DNA from: Primulina eburnea
Lineage: Eukaryota; Streptophyta; Magnoliopsida; Lamiales; Gesneriaceae
DNA: 64,000 nt
Reading direction: 5' to 3'
Assembly: GCF_022965805.1 (NCBI RefSeq)
Contig: NC_133102.1
Coordinates: 9,308,885 to 9,372,884, forward strand
Within the stretch, counting starts at the first letter, position 1; every line of letters starts with the position of its first letter. Below the pieces are notes generated by a model. It saw only the letters and a list, made by a program, of their open reading frames with translations, had not been told where the DNA came from and ran no database searches. Shown in pieces: positions 10,668-21,938 of the stretch. The position numbers and the translations under genes are program-made.

Positions 10668-11792
10668 TCAGTCGCCTTCATTGCTGCCAGCATCATCATC
10701 AGCCATTTCATCAGCCATTTTTGTTCCACTGGGTCCAGCAATATCTACTCCCCCTTTTTGTCCAGAATGGACACCAACATCCAGCAGAAGCTCATACTCA
10801 GCCACTTGATTTTCATAATGTTCAATGGTCTTCTTGGCATTTTCTATTTGTTGTCGACCATAGGCAATCTGAGCTTGAATGTAGGAGATAGACAGTGTTA
10901 CATAACCAGTAGGAGGGACCTCTGTAGGTGGCAATTCAGCCGTCTCAGGCACAGGTTCAGATGTTGGATCATCAGTGTTGCCAACATCCGGAGCAATCCT
11001 GGAATGCACCCAAGGCAGATCGACCATTCTGTTGCCTTTGAAATAAGCAGGGGAAATCTTCAGAGGATCTCTGACAGGACAGTGATCTTCATCAATATCC
11101 CTAATGAAACCCTGAGATTCCAAGATTCCATAAATCAGTGAAGGGTAAGGCAGTTTGGTTTTCTTGAAGTCTCCTTCAGCATATTGCAATGCTGTCTTGA
11201 ACACTAGCTTCCCAAAAAACTCGGCCAGAGATTGTTCATCTTTATGTTGAGCAAGAAACTCGGCCAGAGATTGTTCATCTTCTTCAGGCTCAACATGGAA
11301 GCTTTTTTATGCAACATTTTGTGGATTTGTGACGGGGTTTTGCTCTTGAACATCAGAAGTAGGATTGGGTTCTTTTGCAGCAGCAGTTGGTTTGGGGCGA
11401 GCCACCAGCTCAAAATTATCATCATCGGAGTCATCTCCAGATGAGAAGTCAGGGTCCAGAAGATTTGAGGTGGTAGATGCCCGAGGCTTCTTGGTTGGAA
11501 CAAACTTAGGATCGAACCCTGGTTGTCTCTTTGACCTTCGGCGCATAGGAGCAAGGGGAAAAGCTTTATTCAGGGCTTCAAAATCCGGTGGATTCTCAAC
11601 GTTTATCTCATTCCCAGGTTCACCAGGGGCGATTACTTCCAGCGGAGTTGGTTCTTCTGGCACACCCACAATTTCCAGGCCCCCAACATTGGCTTCGTCG
11701 GTGGGTGTTGAGTCATGTGACTCTCTATGCATGCTCACAGCCATTTCACTCCTAATGTCATGAGGATCAAAGCCATCCATCTGCGAAATCAA
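10668..11792 (-). pseudogene. Copia ORF3 (envelope-like / uncharacterised, 3' of pol)
   Basis: An extra ORF between RNase H and the polypurine tract, as in SIRE-type and related plant copia elements. The start (11792) gives an acidic, Pro-rich, low-complexity N-terminus with a basic patch (MRRRSKRQPGFDPKF, about residue 90). A TAA near 11307 ends the first ORF at 161 codons. After a 40-bp tandem duplication (11218-11280, coding DEQSLAEF twice) the protein resumes with TKLPYPSLIYGILESQGF, a block I recall from ORF3 proteins of other plant copia elements. A predicted coiled region (YGRQQIENAKKTIEHYENQ) and an acidic tail follow. I see no convincing signal peptide or membrane span, so an envelope role is not supported by sequence. 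Function unknown. Confidence 0.65.
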
Positions 11793-12305
11793 GAATAAAG
11801 AAATTAGAGTAGTTCGAAGAATACAGAAGATTACGAAGAACAGGGTTAATTTGCGCAGAAACTGAATAGTGAGAGCAGGAGGAATCTTAAAATGTGAGGA
11901 AGATTAATAAACAGTAAAGATAATCCTAATTCAATACTAATCATTTAAATATATCCCTCCAACGGTAACATTCTGATGAGCCGCAACTGCAGCACTTTTC
12001 CAAATCAATTTTTACTCTCACCCGACGGTAACTTTCTGAAACAGTGCAATCATTATCTCAAGACATCCGTCAGGGTAAAACACCACGTCGAATTAACCCC
12101 ACAACCCGTTAGATATCAAGATATTTCAAAATAAAATTGGTTAGGGTTTTCTTCGGATTTCATGAATTAAAATCTGATAGACCACTGGACTTGATGAATT
12201 CACATAACAGCAGAATGAACGACTTAAATTTATGCCTAAAATATGATCAAAATGAAATACGCAAGTATGTGATCAAACTGTGATCTGTCTGTACTTGGGT
12301 GTTGG
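11793..12305. other. Copia spacer between RNase H and ORF3 (right of ORF3)
   Basis: Non-coding, AT-rich internal spacer of the copia element with no convincing ORF. It continues at 13322 after the solo LTR. Confidence 0.5.
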
Positions 12306-12310
12306 CAACA

Positions 12311-13321
12311 TGAAACGTCTGCCCTTTTCATTGCTTTAAAAGAACTATAATTTTTTTTTTCTATCTCTAATTTTTGTGGTGTTTAGGGTGAGTTTGTATG
12401 ACTCTAAAACAGGTGAAAACCACTCTTGAACTTACCTTATGTCATGGCAGCCCCTTGACCAAACAATATACAAGTTATTGGACTCAAAAATCATGTTTTC
12501 TCATGTATACATGCCATATACCGAAAATTTTGAAAAAATTTTCATGTTCTTCTTGCATACAATAATTCAATCAATAATATGATATGATGGATGAGAAAAA
12601 AGAGATGTATGGCCTGCCTTTGCGTAATTTACGCACGAATAGACGTTGACGACGAAGAACGAAGAGGACCTCTTTGGCTTGGTCTCTTAGCACCTCTTCG
12701 AAAATCTCTTCAAAAAGCTGTGCAAGTGTGCATGCTGCCGTGTGTGTGAGTGTGTGGAGAGTTTCTGAATTTTTGAAAAGGTGTGGCCGTGTGTTGTGTC
12801 TAGAGTGTAGGGTTTATTTACATATTTTATACACTAATTAACTATTAACTAGGCTTTGGCCTATTAAGCCAATTAAATAAGCCCATTAGTCTAATTAGGT
12901 TTTAAATAAAATATTAACCAAAGTTTTTGTTTAAATAAATTTGTGAATTTATTAGCCGGATTGCGAAAACGTTTGCTTTTTTGTTGAAAAACCAACACCG
13001 ATAAAATTTACGTCCCGACGTATAAAATCACCTCAAAACCCTTTATTTTTAAAAATAATAGAAGCGTCACCCTTAATTTAAAATAATTAAAAAAAATTAT
13101 TTAATAAAACCATTTTCTATTTTTCAGCCCTTGGTCTGCGTTCCTCGATCGCAACTTGAATAACCTTTAAAAATGCAACAATGTAGAAAATATATTTTTA
13201 ACATACGATTATGCACAACATAATTAATTCATGCAACTAAAACATTTAATTAAAATACAGGAGAATTTAATAATTCAATGCATGTGGTTCGTGTGGACCT
13301 TAAAATTTTCGGGGCGTTACA
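12311..13321 (-). mobile_element. Chromovirus-type solo LTR with target-site duplication
   Basis: On the minus strand it starts TGTAACGCCCCGAAAATTTT and ends GACGTTTCA (1011 bp). CAACA flanks it at 12306-12310 and 13322-13326. Removing it restores GTGTTGGCAACACCTCC, a copy of the motif repeated through the host element. The TGTA(A/G)-GCCC start followed by ATGCAT resembles the other Ty3/gypsy LTRs in the window. No internal region is present. Confidence 0.85.
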
Positions 13322-13383
13322 CAACACCTCCTGGCAACACTCACAAGTTGGACTCAAACTTTCTTCAAATTTTAATTCAGACA

Positions 13384-13521
13384 TGGTAGCTCCCACTCTA
13401 GAAGCACGGTCTTCATAGGACTCCTGTAGGTAGCTTTTTCCATCTGTATTTTGACTTAGAAGTGGTAGCTCCCACACTAGAAGAACGGTCTTCATTGGAC
13501 TCCTCTAGGTAGCTTTTTCCA
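13384..13521 (-). repeat. 79-bp tandem duplication in the copia spacer
   Basis: TGGTAGCTCCCACTCTAGAA at 13384 is repeated as TGGTAGCTCCCACACTAGAA at 13463. The two copies stay near-identical through GGTAGCTTTTTCCA. It lies between the end of RNase H and the solo LTR and looks non-coding. Confidence 0.8.
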
Positions 13522-13860
13522 ATATCTTCTAAACATTTTTTGTTCAATTTTTCTCCTCTTTTCTATTTTTCACCTTGTTACTCAAGATTTTTCGAAGTCA
13601 TTTTCCATATTGGACAAGATCATGTAATACACGAACATCCTCAACTACTTAATGACTTAGATTGAGCATAATCCACACTTCAGAGAATTTTGTTAGAAAG
13701 TTTGATTCTCAACTGAGAGCACACCATTTAGTATCCTTCACTTGTACAGGCTTCACACAAAACAGAATGAATGCAATATGTCTAACATCCTAATAAAATG
13801 CACATGCATGCTAAGTATTGTCCTCAGGTGTTGTACACCCAGGACAACATCTGTGAGTTA

Positions 13861-15442
13861 TCATTGTGCACACAAGCTGAGAGACTTCCTAAGATTGCAA
13901 AATCTCTCAAAGTCTAATAGTTTTGTAAAAATATCAGCCAGTTGGTTCTCAGTTCCAATAAATTCCATTCGAATAGTACCCTTCTCAACTAAATCTCGAA
14001 TAAAATGATGTCTAATGTCAATGTGTTTCGTTCGAGAGTGTTGTACTGGATTTTTCGAAATATCAATTGCACTTGAGTTGTCACAGTATATAATTAAGAT
14101 GTCACTGTTGAAGCCATAATCTTTAATCATTTGATTCATCCACAAGAGTTGTGAGTAGCAACTAGCAGCCGCAACATATTCAGATTCAGCAATGGACAGA
14201 GACACACAATTTTGATTTCTACTATACCATGACACCAAATTGTTAACAAGATAAAAGCATCCACCAGTGGTACTCTTCCTATCATCTAGGTTTCCCGCCC
14301 CGCCCAGCCAGCATCACTAAAACCCACTAAATTGGTGTTTGTTTCCTTGGTGTACCACAAATCTAAGTCAACTGTTCCATATATATATCTCAAAATTCTT
14401 TTGACACCTTTTAAATGAGTGACTTTAGGATCAGCCTGGTACCTGGCACACAAACATACACTAAACATAATGTCAGGACGACTTGCACTCAAGTAAAAAG
14501 ACTGCCTATGATGCTGCGATACTGGGTGTTGTCAACACCTGCGGCAACATTGTCTTTGGACAATTTCTCAGTCGACCCCATTGGAGTTTTCATGTGTTTA
14601 GTGTTCTCGGCAGAAAATTTCTTTACCAAATTCTTAGCATACTTGGATTGACACAGAAAAATACCATCATGTATTTGTTTAATTTGCAATCCAAGAAAGA
14701 AACTTAATTCTCCTATCATGCTCATTTCAAATGTGGTAGACATGCATTTAACAAAATCATCAACATGCTTTTGAGAAGAAGCGTAAAAAATGATGTCATC
14801 CACATAAATTTGACACACAAGAATATCATGCTTCGACTTTTGAATAAAAAGAGTTTTATCAACCTCACCTCGTTTGAAGCCTAAGTCAAGCAAATATTCA
14901 GTAAGCCTACCATACCATGCTCGTGGAGCTTGTTTCAATCCATAAAGTGCCTTTTTCAACTTGTAGACATGGTCCGGGCGGTGTGGATCTTCAAATCCTT
15001 TAGGTTGGCTCACATAAGCTTCTTCATTCAAAATGTCGTTCAAGAATGCACTTTTCACATACATTTGATATAGTTTTATGTCCATGTGACAAGCAATGAC
15101 AAGTAAAATTCGGACTGATTCAATTCGGGCAACAAGAGCAAATGTCTCATCAAAATCAATCCCTTCAATTTGTGTATATCCTTGAGCAACTAGCCTTGCT
15201 TTATTTCTCACAACAATTCCAGATTCATCAGTTTTGTTCTTAAAAATCCATTTGGTTCTAATAACATTCACAATATTAGGTCTAGGAACCAAATCCCACA
15301 CATCATTCCTAACAAATTGTTCAAGTTCCTCATGCATCGCATTGAGCCAAAATTCATCTTTTAAGGCTTCATTTATATTTTTGGGTTCAATGACTGAAAC
15401 AAACAATAATGATTTACTTGAGAATACACGGAAGTCATGCAT
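13861..15442 (-). pseudogene. Copia reverse transcriptase and RNase H
   Basis: The 317-codon RT ORF (14489-15442) has [42 protein letters not shown] and the active-site YVDDIIF near residue 217. The first catalytic Asp, normally in MDVKSAFL, is replaced: the protein reads QMYVKSAFL (codon 15059-15061), a change expected to abolish polymerase activity. RT continues at 14286-14492 (SASRPDIMFSVCLCARYQ, then LVGFSDAGWAG). RNase H is at 13861-14238 (SLSIAESEYVAAASC, YCDNSSAIDISKNPVQHSRT, ADIFTKLLD). Frame breaks near 14490 and 14250 separate the pieces. A copy of the palindromic motif (14524-14550) is translated here as NVAAGVDNT. Confidence 0.92.
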
Positions 15443-15484
15443 ACTAGACCAATCATTTTTCGATAATCTACTTTCTCCTTTCTT

Positions 15485-17151
15485 CTAATTGCATTCCTTC
15501 AAATGCTTTTCCAATGTTCTGAGATGATGGATGATTTTTTTCTGAATCTTACTGGGAATATCAATCCCTTCATTGGTTACATCATAATCATTTACAGCTT
15601 CCTCTCCTGGTTCATCATTTGATTCTGCCAGTGCAGGTGTTGTCTCAGGTGTTACAACACCGAGTACAACATCTGTGTTAGACAGTGTCTCACTTACGTT
15701 CAATAGCCCATCAACATCATCCTCGATTGTTTTTCCTGTTAGATCTGCAAGATCATCAAAGACAACGTTAATAGATTCCATAGTCGTTCTTGTTCTAAGA
15801 TTATACATGCAATATTCACGACTATTGGATGAATAACCAAGGAATAAGCACTTATCACTTTTTGAATCAAATTTTGCAAGATGGTCTCGGTCATTTAAAA
15901 CATAACATACACACCCAAAAACATGAAAGTACTTTAGGTTTGGCCTCTTTCCCATGATAATTTCATAGGATGTCATAGTAGAACAACTCCTTAGGTACAC
16001 ACGATTTGAAATATCACATGCTGTGTTTAAGGCCTCGGTCCAAAATCGTTTTTAAATATTCTTTGAGCTCAACATGACCCTAGCCATTTCTTGCAATGTT
16101 CTATTATTTCTTTCGGCTATTCCATTTTGTTGAGGGGTCTTAGGGGCAGAAAATTCGTGAGTTATCCCCCTCTTTTCACAGAATGATGTAAAGTGTGAAT
16201 TTTCAAATTCCTTGCCATGGTCGGTCCTTATTTTACCTACCCTCAAATCATGTAGATTTGTAATCTTAGCATGTAATTTCTTAAAAGCAGCAAATGTGTC
16301 GGATTTTTCTCTAAGAAAACTTACCCATGTAAAACGAGAGAAATATCCACACAAACACATGAATACTTCTTACCTCCAAGGCTTTCCACTTCCATTGGAC
16401 CCATAAGATCCATGTGCAAGAGTTCAAGACACTGTGTTGTCCCAAAGTGTTGCAACACTTGATGGGGAACACGTGTTTGCTTACCCTTTTGACATGCACC
16501 ACAAACATACGGAATTCCAGAGGATAAATTTGGCATACCTCTCACAGCATCGTACTTACCAAGGTTCTTCAATGTCTTGAAGTTTGCATGACCCAATTTT
16601 TGATGCCACAAGTTTAATTCACTCACCTTTGAATGATTGAACACAAGGTCCTCTCCAAGTTGATAACAGTTGTCAGCATGACCTTGTACCTGTTAAAATA
16701 CAAATATTAGTGTCATCAAAAACTTCACAATTTTCTTTATCAAACTTAACATGTAAACCATCATCACAAAGTTGACTTATGCTTATTAGGTTTGAGTTAA
16801 GTCCCTCGACATAAGCACATTGTCTAGATTAGGCAATTCATCAACATTCAAGGTCCCTTTGTCAGCTATTCTTCCTTTAACACCTCCACCATATGTCACA
16901 TGACCATTCCTCAGTTCAACATAGTCAATCAAATGGTCTTTAGAACCTGTCATGTGGCGTGAACAGCCACTGTCAAAGTACCATATTCCTGCAATGTTAG
17001 TCTTTAATGAAGTATAGATAACAGAACATTGAATATTGGCCTTTGGCACCCAAACTTTTTTTACCGATGGTTTCCTATTGGCAGTGTTGAGCCGGGTGTT
17101 GTACAATACCTGAGGCAACACCTGTTTCAGATTCCCATCTCTTGTAGTCAT
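15485..17151 (-). pseudogene. Copia protease, GAG-pre-integrase and integrase
   Basis: The aspartic protease active site FDSGCSRHMTG is at about 16960-16990. The zinc-binding GAG-pre-integrase part (LWHQKLGHANFKTL ... CGACQKGKQ) and the first integrase Asp (LLHMDLMGPM) lie in 16321-16644. The second Asp (IRTDHGKEF) and the Glu (TPQQNGIAERNNRT) lie in 16052-16360. The C-terminal part (MGKRPNLKYFHVFGC ... KCLFLGYSSNSREY) is at 15485-16000. At least four frame breaks interrupt it (near 16790, 16660, 16340, 16030). The element's motif appears at 16433-16460, read as QVLQH, and at 15634-15675, read as DVVLGVVTPETTPA: two different frames. Confidence 0.92.
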
Positions 17152-18958
17152 CTCTCAATTTAAAACAATAGGGTTTGATATGTCCAGGTCTAAAACAATA
17201 GTGGCAGATAAAGTGGCGTTTCCTGGACTTGGACTTCTTGGTAGATATTTGCCTTTTTGATGAAACACCTTTTTCAGTGTGTGTAGAATTCGTGATTTCA
17301 GCACTTTCTTTGACAAAGACAGTCGGTTTTCTCTCAGTATTGGAAGATTCTCCAATTTCAAACAGGTTATTCGTATAACAAAGTCCAGCTTTGTCATTCT
17401 TCCCAATCATCAAGAGTGAATCAAGTTTGGATGAACTTGAATTAAGCTTAGCAAGATTTTGAGTTGCTTCTCCAAGCTCCTCCTTGACTTTGCATAATTC
17501 CATATCTTTCTTGCTTAAGATTACTTCAAGTCGTGATACTTGTGACTTCAGCTCAGTGTTCTCTTTGGAGAAAATTGCATTCACTTTATTTCTTTTGATC
17601 CAGTCTTCATATAATTTTTCATACATTGTCTGCACACTTTCCAGAGTGACTTCATCATCAACTACTTCTTGGATTTCAGACTGAATTGATTCACCAAGGG
17701 TTGTAGAGTTAAGACACACTGAATTTGAAGAGATGTTGCGACCAGGTATTGCAACACCTGTGGCAACACCCAGAGGATTGATCTGCAATAAACATTTCTC
17801 CTTGACCACAGCAGACAACGATGTGTGATTTTCAGATTCATTTGATCCTGGTTCATCATCAGACTCTTCATCACTCAAAGTGACAGCCATGCCTTTGTTT
17901 CTCCAAAGTCGATTGGCACACTCATTGGCATAGTGTCCAAATCCAGAACATTCTCTACCTTGCACTGAATCCAGATTTCTGACATTTGATTGTATTTCCA
18001 ATTCATTTCTTGGTCGAAATTGTCCTTTCATAGGGATAAACTTTTGAACTTTTGCAGAAGTGGTGATGTTGGGCAGCATAGATTTTTGTCCAGTATTCTT
18101 CTTCTCTCTCATTTTCTTCAAGTAGTCACCAAATTTCTTAGTAATTAGAGAGATAGAATCTTCACCTAAATCAGACTCATTCACTTCCTTAGATAGTTGA
18201 AGGATTTCATCATAAGAGTCGGTTGAAACTTCAAGGGCTATTGTTTTCCCTTTATCCTTCTTTTGAAAATCAAGATTCATTTCAAAAGTTCTGAGTGAAC
18301 TCATTAATTCATCCAGATTGACTTTAGAAGTGTCTTTAGATTCTTCAATTGCACAAAGTTTGACATTAAATCTCTCAGGGAGAGATATTAAAACTTTGTT
18401 TACCAATCTTTAATTGGGCATGGGATCTCCAAGACTATGAGCATCATTAGAAAGTTGTCTCAAACGACTATCATACTCAAGAATAGACTCCTTGTCCTCC
18501 ATTCTCAAGCTTTAAAATTTCGATGTCACCATCCTTAGCCTAGTTTTGCACACGCTCTCGGATCCTTCACAATGTTTCTGAAGTATATCCCAAGCTTCTT
18601 TGGCACAGATACAATTGGTGATTAAATTAAACATCCTTGTGTCAACAGATGAAAATATAGCATTGAGAGCCTTGGAATTAAAGTTTGAAGTTTGCACTTC
18701 ATCTATTGTCCATGTACTTTCAGGTTTGAGTCGAGTGTCTCCATCAGCATCCTCGATCTTTGGTGGGCTCCAACCATCAAGTACACGTAGCCAAGCTCTT
18801 TCTTCAATAGATTTTATAAAGACCCTCATCTTTACTTTCCACAATGCATAATTTGATCCGTCCAACACGGGAGGTCTAAAAACAGTGTTTGTTGATGCTT
18901 CTATAAACTTTTTACCTGTGAAAACAAAACAAAATAGGATCTCACTTAGTAGCGTCAA
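17075..18958 (-). pseudogene. Copia gag with two zinc knuckles
   Basis: The N-terminal gag core is at 18512-18904 (RPPVLDGSNYALWKVKM, then LQKHCEGSESVCKTRLRM). The likely original start is damaged: the codon before EASTNTVF is ATA (18902-18904) where ATG is expected. A stop near 18510 is followed by the 443-codon ORF 17075-18406 (LPERFNVKLCAIEE, long acidic and coiled parts). A first CCHC knuckle has lost a Cys (GRECSGFGHYANEC). A second is intact (CHYCFRPGHIKPYC, CX2CX4HX4C) near 17180-17220. A motif copy at 17732-17771 is read GVATGVAIPGRNI. Gag packages the element RNA in cytoplasmic particles. Confidence 0.88.
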
Positions 18959-18960
18959 GT

Positions 18961-18976
18961 GGTGGCTCTGATACCA
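18961..18976 (-). other. Primer-binding site of the copia element
   Basis: Plus-strand GGTGGCTCTGATACCA is the complement of TGGTATCAGAGCCACC, an initiator Met-tRNA site, two bases from the 5' LTR edge at 18979. Confidence 0.92.
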
Positions 18977-18978
18977 AT

Positions 18979-19771
18979 TGAAAGTTCCGTTTCCACAGGG
19001 TAAACGTGATGAGGGTGAGTGTTGTGTGTATCAAAATGTAGGTGTTGTACGTAGGTGTTGTAACAGCCAAGGCAACATGCAGCAGAAATTATATTTTAAC
19101 ACATTAACACACAACCAGAACGATAACAGTACGAGAGACGATATAAATTATGCACAAGTGTCTCAGGGAAAAATAATTCACTAGAAAAACTTGTAAGTTT
19201 ACAAAAACCAATACTAGTGAAAGAATCAAACAACTCCCTTATTAAGGCGTGTAACAAATTGCATCCTAAAGCTCTAGAAAACCTTATAACCAAAATACAT
19301 AGGATGCATCAACTGAGAAGTGAAAAGTCTTCAAAAATCAACGCACTAATCAAAACAGTGATTAGGTGTTGTCTTCAGATGTTATCAGCACTTCTCAGCA
19401 ACACTTTATCAATGATGCGAGATTGCTTCAAGCAAACAACCTCTCTTCGTATGAGTTCGTCTCTGCCAAAGGTCTTAGCTCTGTATCTTCTTCTCCTATT
19501 TATACTAACTTCTCTTCTTAGTCCTGTTAAACATGGAAAGCAATTTTATTAGGAAACAAACTCTTTTAAAACTAGGATATCATATCTTAAAGATCTTAAA
19601 GATTATATCGTATCTTAAAGATATTGTTGTTCATATCAAATATAGTCTTATATCACATATTGAATTTATACGAGATCCTATCATTAATTTCAATATTATT
19701 CTCATGTCTAGAAATGCAAAATATTAAAGATGCAAAAAAGAAAATATATCAAGGAATAAAATTCCTTTCAA
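18979..19771 (-). repeat. 5' LTR of the copia element
   Basis: 793 bp, TGAAAGTTCC...CCTTTCA on the plus strand, partner of 8112-8911. The minus-strand TATAAATA (plus 19497-19504) is followed by AG-rich leader sequence. A motif copy lies at 19041-19082 and a degenerate one near 19367-19405. Confidence 0.95.
19497..19504 (-). promoter_or_regulatory. TATA box in the copia 5' LTR
   Basis: TATTTATA on the plus strand, TATAAATA on the minus strand, about 280 bases inside the upstream LTR edge. It is conserved in the 3' LTR at 8647-8654. Confidence 0.55.
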
Positions 19772-19776
19772 GGTCT

Positions 19777-20786
19777 ACGTTTGATATCAATCAGAAACAT
19801 ATAAAAGTTAGATTAAGAAGGTAGTAAATTGGCTAAAGTAATATGCCATACACAGTTGATACACAGTTGAAAAAATAAACTACCAAAATTTAAAAATTAT
19901 ACAGGGATACATAAGGCAATGTACACTAAATTTTTGGCAAGATGTCAAATCTAATCGTGTATATATTGGTACATAAAATTTTTAATCTTATATATTTCGA
20001 TGAATCAATTATAATCATGTAGTCAAGTTCAATTTGGGGTGGTAATCCTTCAATCAATCAGTTCTTTAAAAGTAAAATACGAGCAGCTGATCCTAAAAAG
20101 ACGTATCCATATCAAAGGTTTGGGTTACAACCTGATTCCTAAAAAAATATATAAAATATAGTAAAATAATAGCACATCTATAGTCCCTCTATGACTATGT
20201 CATATAAAGAAATATATTTAATTTTAATGTAATATAATTAAACTTAATTAAACTTTAATAATTATTTACATGTAAATTTAAATCCAATTAGAAACATCTT
20301 ATTTATAATCAATAAAAATTCTATGGTCGATGTCGTTTGCTTAAACCTATATTAACAACAATATTTATGTTAATTGTAGCTTATACGTAAAATCAATGTA
20401 ATTAAGACCGACTTGGGAAAATTATCTAAATATCTTATATGTTGGGTTTATGAATTTTAGAGAGAACAAAATAATATTTTGGTAATTCCTTGTATAAATA
20501 TTAATGAATACTCCCCGATATCTATAATTTTTTTTATATTTTTTTTAATTTGTGTTGCCTCATACTAAATAAAAGAATAAGTATTTTCTATGTATGAAAA
20601 TAATTTGGTGTTTGACTAAAATTATTTAAAACAGCTTATAAGACTTATAAACTTCTAAGTCTTATAAGTTGTTTTATGAACTTATCAGTTAAGTTTAATT
20701 TTATTTTAAAAATAAACTATTAAATTGTTTGGATAAAATAAGATAATGAAGTTTAAAGTTGTTCATGTGCTTGATATTATAAGATC
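19777..20786. other. AT-rich flank, no gene recognised
   Basis: About 1 kb of AT-rich DNA between two copia elements. The only structure I see is a hairpin at 20628-20675. No ORF of interest. Confidence 0.5.
20628..20675. repeat. 20-bp inverted repeat (hairpin)
   Basis: Arms at 20628-20647 (AAAACAGCTTATAAGAC...) and 20656-20675 (...GTCTTATAAGTTGTTTT) pair with one mismatch around an 8-base loop. It could be the core of a small MITE, but no outer ends or target duplication were found. Confidence 0.6.
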
Positions 20787-21859
20787 TGTTAAGGAAATCT
20801 CAATCGTTGTAATTTACTGCTTAAGGAAAACCAGAACTTTTATTTTTGTGATGTACTGCTTAAGAAAAACCAAAAGCGCAGGGTTCTATTGATTTTTTTG
20901 TTAAGAAAAACCAGAACACTCATTAAAAGAAAACTCCGGTAACCAGTCAAAATCAGACATCAACAAATCTAGAATTCAGTCATTCAAAACCAGTAACAGT
21001 AGTCATCATGCTAGTTTCTTATGATAATATAACCGACTAACATCAAATCATATAATATTTAATAAGAGACTGTTTTATCCATTTTTTATATTATCTATCA
21101 GAGGATGTCTCAATTTAATGTAGTCATTTTGTACAATAGTACACTTGATTTAAAGTCAATAAATAAACAGTACAAGATCATTTATTACTCACTATAACAA
21201 GGTCTATTACTGGATTCAGGTACTTTTAACGAGTAAAAGAGACGTTCTTATTTGAACATGAAGGCTTCTCAAGGATTCACAAAATATCTCTCCAACTATC
21301 GAACTTTTAATTTCTCTGAATCATCTTTCAAAATGACTCAAGCCTTTCAAAGCTTCAGAAAAACCAACACAGGCTTTTAAGCCTTGTCAAATTCAGAAGA
21401 TCATTTTTGTATCTTTATTCACACTCGTTCATTGTTTTAACTATAGTAAAATGTGAAGCATTTGTAATATGAGAAAAAAGTCTTTTCCAGAATTAAATTT
21501 CTTAAAATAATTGCATTGTAATTATAGGAGTTTCAGTAGGCAAAATTAGCTGAAGTGGGTTTGTACAAGTGTGTACCAATCAAAGTCTTCTAGTGATATC
21601 TTCTAGAAATAGAAGAAGGGTACACGTAAAAAGATTTTGTCCTTCGAACTTCCAAAAAAAGGCTTTGTGTTTTATTGCCGTCTACTGCTTTTAGTTTTAT
21701 TAAAGTGTGTGGACATATTCCACACTTCTCAAAGTAGTTTGTTGCACTTTGAAAAGGACGATACTAACTTCATACTTCTTAAAACATTTCAAAAGCAGAA
21801 AATTTGAAGTTTGAAGTGTTTATTAAACCCTTCATTTAAACACTTCATTGATCCTTACA
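20787..21859 (+). repeat. 5' LTR of the SIRE-type element
   Basis: Starts TGTTAAGG and ends CCTTACA. It aligns with 51397-52541 over most of its length. The segment before CAAGGATTCAC lacks the ACTATATAAAGG present in the 3' LTR (near 51928), so this copy seems to have lost its TATA box. Confidence 0.85.
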
Positions 21860-21861
21860 AG

Positions 21862-21874
21862 TGGTATCAGAACA
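21862..21874 (+). other. Primer-binding site, SIRE-type element
   Basis: TGGTATCAGAACA two bases after the LTR end; initiator Met-tRNA type with one change (GAACA instead of GAGCA). Confidence 0.85.
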
Positions 21875-21938
21875 TGATTTATCTTGTTCTGAAGCATCTG
21901 CATCAAATATATATTGCATCTTTCCGTAAGATTCTCAT

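Larger units (their letters stand above)
8112..19771 (-). mobile_element. Ty1/copia retrotransposon, nearly full length, with ORF3
   Basis: The two LTRs (8112-8911 and 18979-19771) are near-identical and flanked by a perfect 5-bp duplication, AGGTC, at 8107-8111 and 19772-19776. The minus-strand order is 5' LTR, PBS, gag, protease, integrase, RT, RNase H, a spacer, an ORF3, the polypurine tract and the 3' LTR. Two younger insertions sit inside: a CACTA element (8941-10404) and a solo LTR (12311-13321). Without them and their duplications the element is about 9.2 kb. Coding regions carry several stops and frameshifts and RT has lost a catalytic Asp, so it is not autonomous now. Confidence 0.95.

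Noticed and set aside
10545..11141. 198-codon plus-strand ORF
   Set aside because: Antisense shadow of ORF3, whose minus-strand frame has recognisable LPYPSLIYG content.
11365..11763. 132-codon plus-strand ORF
   Set aside because: Antisense shadow of the ORF3 N-terminus.
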